DNA of 5,755 nucleotides. Source: Bacteroidota bacterium (GTDB lineage Bacteria > Bacteroidota > Bacteroidia > Flavobacteriales_D > Crocinitomicaceae). Positions 1-5,755 of this stretch are shown one piece after another (position 1 is the first letter of the stretch; every line of letters starts with the position of its first letter). The notes below the pieces were generated by a model that was given only the letters and a program-made list of their open reading frames with translations, was not told where the DNA came from and ran no database searches. The stretch spans positions 1 to 5,755 of the forward strand of contig SBGS01000303.1 of NCBI GenBank assembly GCA_006226555.1, read 5' to 3'. The position numbers and the translations under genes are program-made.

Positions 1-48
1 AATGAGTCGGTTGAAGAATTGATCAAGGGAGCACTGAAAATACTATAG
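1..48 (+). CDS. ruvA: C-terminal tail of Holliday junction DNA helicase subunit RuvA (5' end outside window)
   Basis: Only the last 15 codons and the TAG stop at 46-48 are present; the tail reads NESVEELIKGALKIL. RuvA proteins of Bacteroidota typically end in a short helix of domain III with a pattern like 'vEelIKqALkxL', and this tail fits it. In the known family, RuvA binds the four-way Holliday junction as a tetramer and loads the RuvB motor for branch migration in the cytoplasm; domain III contacts RuvB. The identification rests on this short match plus position: ruvA directly precedes sprA in Flavobacterium johnsoniae and many relatives. Without the rest of the gene it cannot be proved; an unrelated protein with a similar amphipathic C-terminal helix is the alternative. 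Confidence 0.8.
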   Translation, partial: NESVEELIKGALKIL

Positions 49-74
49 TATTGAAAAACGCTGGTTTGCTACAT
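49..74 (+). other. Short ruvA-sprA intergenic gap
   Basis: This 26-base spacer separates the TAG of the upstream gene from the chosen ATG of sprA. It contains no hairpin that could act as a terminator, no Shine-Dalgarno purine run next to the ATG, and no match to the Bacteroidota promoter pattern (TTTG near -33 with TAnnTTTG near -7). A TTTG occurs at 65-68 but lacks the preceding TA. The gap suggests read-through from ruvA, so the two genes are probably co-transcribed, or sprA has a promoter inside ruvA. A TTG at 51 is in frame with sprA and is a weak alternative start. Confidence 0.6.
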
Positions 75-125
75 ATGAAAACGCTTGCGGTACTTTTTGT
101 GCTGATCTCAATGGCTGCCTTTGGG
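75..125 (+). other. Predicted Sec signal peptide of SprA
   Basis: The first 17 residues (MKTLAVLFVLISMAAFG) have one Lys after the initiator Met, a hydrophobic core over residues 4-16, and an A-F-G cleavage box, with Gln18 as the likely first mature residue. Gln at +1 after a small residue is common in exported proteins of Bacteroidota. There is no Cys at +1, so this is a signal peptidase I substrate and not a lipoprotein. The exact cut site is inferred. Starting at TTG 51 would add eight residues (including one Lys and one His) and leave the core unchanged. Confidence 0.85.
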
Positions 126-3100
126 CAGGTTGATGATACTAGTTTGGTATTTCCGATCCAGAATTTCTATGATCCAACCCAAAACACCAATCAAAGCTTT
201 GATCTTGGCGACCCATCGAACGTTGAGCAAACCATTGTTTACGATCCTGTAACAGGAACATACGTTTTCAAGGAGACATTCAGTAATGGTTTGAACTATA
301 GGAACCCTTCGATGATGACATTTGAGGAGTATCTTGAATACGAACGTCAAAAATCATTGAGGGAGAACTGGAAAGAGAAGATCGACGAACAAACTGCGGA
401 AAGTCAGCCATTTGAGCTTCCAATTAAAGTGGGGAGTAAGGTATTCGAAAATTTCTTTGGTTCAGATCAGATCATTATTAGACCTCAAGGTAGTGTAGAG
501 TTATCCTTCGGTATCAATTCATCGCGTTACGATAATCCAATCCTGCCGGTGAAACAAAGACGCATTACTCGTTTTGATTTCCAGCAACAGATCCAGTTGA
601 ATCTTGTAGGTCAAATCGGAACGAAACTGAAGATCGGTACCAGCTACAATACACAGGCCGCATTTGATTTTGATAACATTTCCAAACTTGAATATGCAGG
701 AGACGAAGATCAGATCATTCAAAAGATTGCTCTCGGAAATGTGTCCATGGAGTTACCTACCTCGCTTATTCCGGGATCTCAAACCTTATTCGGGGCGAGT
801 ACACAGCTCAAATTTGGTCGCACTACTGTAGATCTTATAGCAGCGTCATCGAAGGGAAAGAGACAAGAGATCAATATAACTGGTAAGGCGCAGGTCAGGG
901 ACTTTGAATTAGGCGCAGACAGCTACGAGGCGAACAGACACTATTTCGTCAATATGTACTTCCATGATCATTATGACGAAGCAATGTCAACCCTGCCGAT
1001 CCCTAACACCACTATAAACATTACGAGGATAGAAGTCTGGTTGACCAACAGAACAAACAATACTGAGAACACGAGAAATATCATTGCCTTCACCGACTTA
1101 GGAGAATCAAAATCAGAGAATTGGCAAGGTAATCCGGGAGGAGCATCTGGAAATGAGATTCCTGATAATGACGGTAACAACTTGTATGGATGGGCATCAA
1201 CTCAACCGCTTGTTAGAAGCTTTAACAACGCCGTTGCCGGACTTAGCTCACAGATATCATCACCGGGTCCATTCCAGCAGGCAGTGCACTATGAAAAGGT
1301 TGAGAATGCCAGAAAACTTACAGAGCAAGAATTCACGTTCAATGCTCAATTAGGTTATATCTCACTGAATCAGCCTTTGAACAATGATGAGGTACTTGCC
1401 GTTGCTTACGAGTATACGTACCGAGGCGAGACATATCAGGTAGGTGAATTTTCTACGGATGGTATTGCAGGAACAGAGGCATTAATTCTTAAGCTGTTGA
1501 GACCGACGATCATGGATCCTAAAAATAAAATGTGGGATCTGATGATGAAAAACGTATACTCGATAGGAGCTTACCAAGTAGATCAGGAAGGATTCCGAAT
1601 TGACCTTTTGTACAATAATCCGGAAACATCCGTTCTCGTTCCGTTCTTCCCACTAGCGGGTGTAGATGATAAACAGTTGGTCACGCTCCTGGATATGGAT
1701 AAGATCAACATCACGAACCAGCCTTTCTCTGATGGAGTTTTCGATTTCGTACCAATTTCTTTCAACGGGAATAGAGCAGAAAATGCAGGAACTATTAATG
1801 TTCGAAATGGTAGGGTGTATTTCTCGACGGTTGAACCATTTGGAGCTACCTTGGCGGGAAAACTGGCTGCTGCGGGTATCTCGGATATTATTATCGACAA
1901 AGTAGCCTACACTGAGCTCTACGATTCAACCAATACTGCCGCACAGCAAATTCCAAGTAAGAATCGTTTTACATTAAAAGGACAATATCAGTCTTCTATT
2001 TCATCTGACATCCCTCTAAATGCGCTGAATGTACCTGAGGGTGCAGTAACAGTTACCGCCGGAGGTATCAAATTAACAGAAGGAGTTGATTATACCGTTG
2101 ATTACAATTTGGGTCGTGTAAAGATTTTGAATACAGGAATTCTGGAATCAAATACACCGATAAAGATCGCAATCGAGAGTAATTCGGTTTTTGGATTCCA
2201 GGCGAAATCACTGTTTGGAGCGCGCTTTGCGCATCGTGTGAACGATCAGCTTAATGTCGGTGCGACCTGGATGAGGATGATGGAGCGACCGGTAACACAA
2301 AAAGTGGATATTGGTTCTGAACCATATAAGAACAACATTATTGGTTTCGATTTACAGTACAGAACAGATGTGCCATTCTTGACAAAACTTGTAGATCTTT
2401 TACCAGTCATCTCAACGAAAGAGAAATCAACTTTCTCATTTTCTGGGGAGTTTGCTCATTTACTTCCGGGTGTTCCGCGTGCTATTAACAAAGGAGGTAC
2501 ATCTTATATCGATGATTTCGAAGGTGCACAATCGTCAATAGACTTAAGATCGTTTGCATCTTGGCATCTTGCTTCCATTCCACAGGGTCAGCCTGATCTG
2601 TTTCCTGAAGCATCGAAAAAAGATCTTTCAGCGGGATATAAAAGAGCCAAGACTTCTTGGTATGTGATCGATCCACTTTTCTATCAGAACAATAACACGA
2701 CCCCTCAACACATTAAGGATGATCCTACGATGTTGTCGGACAGTCGTATGCGTTTGGTTAATCAAACTGACATTTTCCCGAATCTGCAGCAGCAATATGG
2801 TTCGATTCCGAATATTCCAATTTTAGAACTGGCTTATTATCCTAAAGAGCGTGGTATGTATAACTATGATACTACGGCTACTGTAAATCCGGATGGGACA
2901 TTTACAAACCCTGAGGCAAGATGGGGTGGAATAATGAGAGCCTTAAGCACAAATAATTTCGAGCAGGCGAATATTGAATTTATCCAATTCTGGATTCTGG
3001 ATCCATTCAATGAAGATGCGGAAAACGTTGATCCTAATTCGACGCATACGGGAGGTGACCTTTATTTCAACCTAGGAAATATTTCAGAGGATATTTTACC

Positions 3101-5755
3101 GGATTCGAGAAAATCATTTGAAAATGGATTGCCACCGAGCGGTTCATCCATCACGGACAATTTGGACACAACGATTTGGAGTAAGGTATCTACACAACAG
3201 GTTGTTGTAATGGCATTTGATAATGACCCAGCAACCAGACTAAATCAGGATGTTGGTTTGGATGGATGGAAGAATTCAGAAGAACAAGTACAATTCTCGA
3301 ACTTCGTTTCATGGGTTCAAAACAACCCTACTTTGTCTGCAGAGGCAAAGGCAGCTCTATTGGCTGACCCTTCAAGTGATGACTATAATTTCTACCGAGA
3401 TGATGATTACGACTTGGCGCAGCTGAATATCCTGGAACGTTACAAGAAATATAACGGTATGGAGGGGAACTCTCATACTACCGAATATTCTCAAACGCTA
3501 AATGGGGATGGTTACCCTACGCAGGCAACAAATTCACCGGATAGAGAAGATATTAACCAGGATAACAACCTGTCTGAATCTGAAAGTTACTTCCAGTATA
3601 AGGTTAGTTTGAGACCTCAGGACATGGTCGTTGGTAAGAATTTTATCACGAACGTTCAGACCTATCAGAATGGTACGAAAACTGAAAAATGGTACCAGTT
3701 TAAGGTGCCTATCAGAGATTACGAACGCAAGGTAAATGCTATTTCTGATTTCCGTTCGATCCGATTCATGCGTATGTTCATGAAGGACTTCCAGGAAGAG
3801 GTTGTTTTAAGATTTGCACGTCTGGAGTTCATTAGAGGTGAGTGGAGAAGATATTTTGAGGACCTAACTCAACCGGGAGAAGGCGTGTATGTGGATCCAA
3901 ACTTGACAACCTTCAACATTGGTGCTTTGAATGTTCAGGAGAACGATCAAAGAAGTCCTATCAAATATGAAATCCCACCGGGTATTATTAGAGAGGTGGA
4001 CCCTTCTCAAACGTTCCAGCGTCAGTTGAATGAGCAATCATTGACCTTAGAGGTTTGTAATCTTGCCGACGGAGATGCGCGTGCAGCATATCGAAACGTA
4101 CAATTTGATGTTCGTACATACAAGAAGCTTAAAATGTTCGTGCATGCTGAAGAGTATGATAAGACGAACTATTCACTAGACAATCAGGATATCACGCTAT
4201 TCGTGAGACTTGGAACTGACTTTACGGACAACTATTACGAATATGAATTTCCGTTAGTTGTTACGCCATGGGGAGCAACAGTGGATACAGATATCTGGCC
4301 TGCAGAGAACGACATGGAGATTGTCTTCCAGGATCTTATCGACCTGAAAAAGGAGCGAAACGGTAAGATCGAAGCAGGGGCGAGTGGTGTCTCTTACCTG
4401 ATTGAATATGTAAAGATCGATCCGGCGAATGCGGAAAGACTGATAAAAGTTAAAGGATCACCGAACATACAGGGATTGAAGACCATCATGGTTGGTATTC
4501 GTAACCCGCATGAAAATTCTCATGTTGTTGATTCTTGGGCTGATGATGGGGAGGCAAAATGTGCCATTGTGTGGATCAATGAGCTTCGTCTGACAGATTT
4601 CGTAAATGATGGTGGTTCCGCTGCAGTTGCACAAATGCAGGTAAAGGCGGCTGATTTTGCAAATGTCAACATGAGTGCTAACTACTCCGGGATCAACTGG
4701 GGTGCAGTGGATAGCAGAGTGCAGGAAAGACAGCGAAACACGCAAGTTGGATTTGACATGAACGCAAATGTTCAGCTTGGTCAGTTTTTTGGTAAAAAAG
4801 CAAGATTTAATTTACCATTCTTCTATGCATATTCACTGGGTATTGTAAATCCGGAGTACGATCCGTTCAATCCGGATATTAAATTGTCTGATTACGAACG
4901 TGAAACTAGAAAAGAAAGAGCTAGGCTAGGTCAAGACTTCAACGAACGTCGATCCTATAATTTCACCGGGGTAAGAAAGGAACTAAATGCCGGAGCGAAA
5001 CCTGCGTTCTGGAGAATTTCAAACTGGACAGCGAATTATTCCTTCTCTGAAAGTTTGCTTCGTGATTTTAATACCAACTATGACAGAACAAAGTCTTGGG
5101 GTGGAGGATTAGCATACAACTACTCATTTAATGCGAAGCCGATCACGCCGTTCGGAAAAGTGAAATTCGTTCAGAAGTCTAAGTGGCTTGCCTTTATCAA
5201 GGATTTCAATTTCTACTTAGCACCAAAAACTATTTCCTTCTCTAATGATCTGTTAAGAACCTATAATGAGCGTCAGATCAGGAATAATCTTGTTCCGGAC
5301 TATGAGTTTGCTCCGGTTTACGTGAAGCGATTTACGTGGAATAGAAACTTTACTCTTGGTTACGATATCACGAAAAAGCTGAAGCTAAACTTCACTGCGA
5401 CAAATCAATCAATTTTCCAGGAAGCAGACGGTCGCGTAGATCGTAAACTTGATCCTGTTGGTTATCGTCAGTTTGAAGATTCTGTATTTACTCAATTGAG
5501 AACTTTAGGTAGAGGACTGGACTACAATCATTCCTATACACTAAATTGGACATTACCGTTAGATAAGTTCCCTGTAACTGATTGGATCAATGCTAACGTT
5601 AAGTATACGGGAAGCTATAACTGGCAAAGAGCTCCGCTTGGGCAAAGTGAATTCGGAAATGTGATTCAGAACAGTAGAAATGTTAATATGACTGCTCAAG
5701 CGAATTTCACGAACTTGTACAATAAGGTTCCACTACTAAAACGTGTGAACATGAA
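75..5755 (+). CDS. sprA: Type IX secretion system outer-membrane translocon SprA (Sov), 3' end outside window
   Basis: The frame is open from ATG 75 to the right edge (1893 residues; the family is about 2,400). In the known family, SprA is a Sec-exported, single-chain 36-strand beta-barrel, the pore that passes folded type IX cargo across the outer membrane. PorV caps its lateral gate and Plug closes the periplasmic end; it is also needed for gliding. Seen in order: signal peptide 1-17; N-terminal region with PFELPIK near 113; YEKVENARKLTEQEF near 406; VPEG 653-656 followed by a VTAGG...DYTVDYNLGRV stretch; ERPVTQKVDIGSEP 737-750; YIDDFEGAQ 811-819; RAKTSWYVIDP 857-867; RWGGIMR 949-955; GGDLYFNLG 993-1001; PDREDINQDN 1155-1164; NEQSL 1319-1323; KKLKMFVHAE 1350-1359; WPAENDMEI from 1408; GIRNP 1474-1478; NELRL 1502-1506; PEYDPFNPDI 1593-1602; TWNRNF 1754-1759; LYNKVPLLK 1881-1889. 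These blocks identify the family firmly by recall, without a search. The ATG at 75 was chosen because it starts a compact signal peptide. Confidence 0.97.
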   Translation, partial: MKTLAVLFVLISMAAFGQVDDTSLVFPIQNFYDPTQNTNQSFDLGDPSNVEQTIVYDPVTGTYVFKETFSNGLNYRNPSMMTFEEYLEYERQKSLRENWKEKIDEQTAESQPFELPIKVGSKVFENFFGSDQIIIRPQGSVELSFGINSSRYDNPILPVKQRRITRFDFQQQIQLNLVGQIGTKLKIGTSYNTQAAFDFDNISKLEYAGDEDQIIQKIALGNVSMELPTSLIPGSQTLFGASTQLKFGRTTVDLIAASSKGKRQEINITGKAQVRDFELGADSYEANRHYFVNMYFHDHYDEAMSTLPIPNTTINITRIEVWLTNRTNNTENTRNIIAFTDLGESKSENWQGNPGGASGNEIPDNDGNNLYGWASTQPLVRSFNNAVAGLSSQISSPGPFQQAVHYEKVENARKLTEQEFTFNAQLGYISLNQPLNNDEVLAVAYEYTYRGETYQVGEFSTDGIAGTEALILKLLRPTIMDPKNKMWDLMMKNVYSIGAYQVDQEGFRIDLLYNNPETSVLVPFFPLAGVDDKQLVTLLDMDKINITNQPFSDGVFDFVPISFNGNRAENAGTINVRNGRVYFSTVEPFGATLAGKLAAAGISDIIIDKVAYTELYDSTNTAAQQIPSKNRFTLKGQYQSSISSDIPLNALNVPEGAVTVTAGGIKLTEGVDYTVDYNLGRVKILNTGILESNTPIKIAIESNSVFGFQAKSLFGARFAHRVNDQLNVGATWMRMMERPVTQKVDIGSEPYKNNIIGFDLQYRTDVPFLTKLVDLLPVISTKEKSTFSFSGEFAHLLPGVPRAINKGGTSYIDDFEGAQSSIDLRSFASWHLASIPQGQPDLFPEASKKDLSAGYKRAKTSWYVIDPLFYQNNNTTPQHIKDDPTMLSDSRMRLVNQTDIFPNLQQQYGSIPNIPILELAYYPKERGMYNYDTTATVNPDGTFTNPEARWGGIMRALSTNNFEQANIEFIQFWILDPFNEDAENVDPNSTHTGGDLYFNLGNISEDILPDSRKSFENGLPPSGSSITDNLDTTIWSKVSTQQVVVMAFDNDPATRLNQDVGLDGWKNSEEQVQFSNFVSWVQNNPTLSAEAKAALLADPSSDDYNFYRDDDYDLAQLNILERYKKYNGMEGNSHTTEYSQTLNGDGYPTQATNSPDREDINQDNNLSESESYFQYKVSLRPQDMVVGKNFITNVQTYQNGTKTEKWYQFKVPIRDYERKVNAISDFRSIRFMRMFMKDFQEEVVLRFARLEFIRGEWRRYFEDLTQPGEGVYVDPNLTTFNIGALNVQENDQRSPIKYEIPPGIIREVDPSQTFQRQLNEQSLTLEVCNLADGDARAAYRNVQFDVRTYKKLKMFVHAEEYDKTNYSLDNQDITLFVRLGTDFTDNYYEYEFPLVVTPWGATVDTDIWPAENDMEIVFQDLIDLKKERNGKIEAGASGVSYLIEYVKIDPANAERLIKVKGSPNIQGLKTIMVGIRNPHENSHVVDSWADDGEAKCAIVWINELRLTDFVNDGGSAAVAQMQVKAADFANVNMSANYSGINWGAVDSRVQERQRNTQVGFDMNANVQLGQFFGKKARFNLPFFYAYSLGIVNPEYDPFNPDIKLSDYERETRKERARLGQDFNERRSYNFTGVRKELNAGAKPAFWRISNWTANYSFSESLLRDFNTNYDRTKSWGGGLAYNYSFNAKPITPFGKVKFVQKSKWLAFIKDFNFYLAPKTISFSNDLLRTYNERQIRNNLVPDYEFAPVYVKRFTWNRNFTLGYDITKKLKLNFTATNQSIFQEADGRVDRKLDPVGYRQFEDSVFTQLRTLGRGLDYNHSYTLNWTLPLDKFPVTDWINANVKYTGSYNWQRAPLGQSEFGNVIQNSRNVNMTAQANFTNLYNKVPLLKRVNM
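411..1500 (+). other. SprA N-terminal conserved region (first SprA_N-like domain), residues about 113-476
   Basis: This part carries the start of the mature conserved protein: PFELPIK, then a run of alternating hydrophobic and polar residues typical of beta strands (for example QLNLVGQIGTKLKIGTSYNT, near residues 174-193), ALGNVSMELPTSLIPGSQ near 220-237, and YEKVENARKLTEQEF near 406-420. Pfam describes an SprA_N family in these proteins, commonly found twice; I assign this stretch to the first copy from memory of the motifs, so the boundaries are approximate. Residues 18-112 before it are less conserved and contain a charged segment (EEYLEYERQKSLRENWKEK near 84-102) that probably forms a helix in the periplasm. 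Confidence 0.65.
3240..3599 (+). other. Acidic, Gly/Asn-rich loop region of SprA, residues 1056-1175
   Basis: This stretch lies between the GGDLYFNLG/EDILPDSRKSFENGLP block (993-1020) and the strand-rich ESYFQYKVSL block from about 1170. It holds several Asp/Asn-spaced turns: NQDVGLDG (1057-1064), DPSSDD (1098-1103), RDDDYD (1108-1113), RYKKYNGMEGNS (1122-1133), NGDGYP (1143-1148) and PDREDINQDN (1155-1164). Related segments ('GLDG', 'RYxxYNGxEGNS', 'PDxEDxNxDnT') recur in SprA homologues as I remember them, so this is a native part of the protein and not an insertion. The composition suggests a soluble, non-barrel region. Calcium binding by these turns is possible but unproven. Confidence 0.6.
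4560..5755 (+). other. SprA C-terminal barrel-forming portion (incomplete), residues 1497 to window end
   Basis: After the NELRL motif (1502-1506) the sequence becomes a series of alternating aromatic/polar segments separated by polar turns, as expected for long transmembrane beta strands. Examples are QVGFDMNANVQLGQFF (about 1558-1573), WTANYSFSESLL (about 1654-1665), GGGLAYNYSFNAKP (about 1677-1690), RNFTLGYDITKKLKLNFTAT (about 1757-1776) and INANVKYTGSYNW (about 1838-1850). PEYDPFNPDI at 1593-1602 is a strong family signature. The remaining strands and the C-terminus are outside the window. Strand limits are judged by eye. Confidence 0.6.

Noticed and set aside
60..74. TTTG at 65-68 as part of a Bacteroidota -7 promoter element
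   Set aside because: The required TA two bases before TTTG is missing (the bases are CTGG), and the ATG would follow too closely for a normal leader.
108..722. Two minus-strand open frames (108-350, 519-722)
   Set aside because: They lie wholly inside sprA on the opposite strand, show no recognisable motif, and overlap the conserved N-terminal coding region.
971..1353. Overlapping minus- and plus-strand frames (971-1180 minus, 1153-1353 plus)
   Set aside because: Both are out-of-register readings of sprA. The minus one looks hydrophobic only because it reads codons complementary to a polar Asn/Thr-rich segment.
1583..1905. A pair of overlapping frames on both strands (1583-1900 minus, 1666-1905 plus)
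   Set aside because: Both are embedded in a well-conserved stretch of SprA, and neither resembles a known family.
2485..2676. Minus-strand frame of 63 codons
   Set aside because: It is antisense to the strongly conserved YIDDFEGAQ and RAKTSWYVIDP blocks, so the sequence is explained by selection on sprA.
3200..3560. Possible inserted foreign domain in the Asp-rich region
   Set aside because: Several of its short motifs (GLDG, RYKKYNGMEGNS, PDREDINQDN) match what I recall of other SprA proteins, and the base composition does not differ visibly from its surroundings.
4458..4745. Minus-strand frame of 95 codons
   Set aside because: It is antisense to the GIRNP and NELRL motifs of sprA; no motif or start context supports it as a gene.

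Overview
The window is almost entirely one gene, read on the + strand. An unbroken frame opens at ATG 75 and is still open at the last base (5755), giving 1893 complete codons plus two bases. It encodes SprA (also called Sov in Porphyromonas), the giant outer-membrane translocon of the type IX secretion system (T9SS). I translated the frame by hand across the whole window and found no stop codon or frameshift. SprA proteins are usually about 2,300-2,500 residues, so roughly three quarters to four fifths of the gene is here. The C-terminal few hundred residues lie beyond the right edge.

Layout: bases 1-48 are the last 15 codons and TAG stop of an upstream gene whose ending matches the C-terminus of RuvA, the Holliday-junction DNA helicase subunit. 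A 26-base gap (49-74) follows, then sprA from 75 to the window end. No RNA gene, mobile element, CRISPR array, terminator or second complete gene is visible. All other open frames, on both strands, lie inside sprA in other registers and are shadows.

Organism: T9SS and SprA are confined to the Bacteroidota (Bacteroidetes/FCB group), and the ruvA-sprA order is the one known from Flavobacterium and relatives. The moderate base composition (A+T somewhat above half by eye), the start without a Shine-Dalgarno sequence and the short signal peptide with Gln at +1 all fit Bacteroidota. A member of the Flavobacteriales is the best guess; genus cannot be read from this sequence.

Function: RuvA is a cytoplasmic DNA-repair protein with no known link to secretion, so the adjacency is conserved gene order rather than a shared pathway. 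SprA is exported by Sec and assembled in the outer membrane. There it forms the pore through which folded cargo carrying T9SS C-terminal signals (adhesins such as SprB, hydrolases) leaves the cell, together with PorV, Plug and other subunits that are not in this window. The window holds an important but known system. I found no convincing sign of an undescribed one; the findings list smaller points about the protein and its start.
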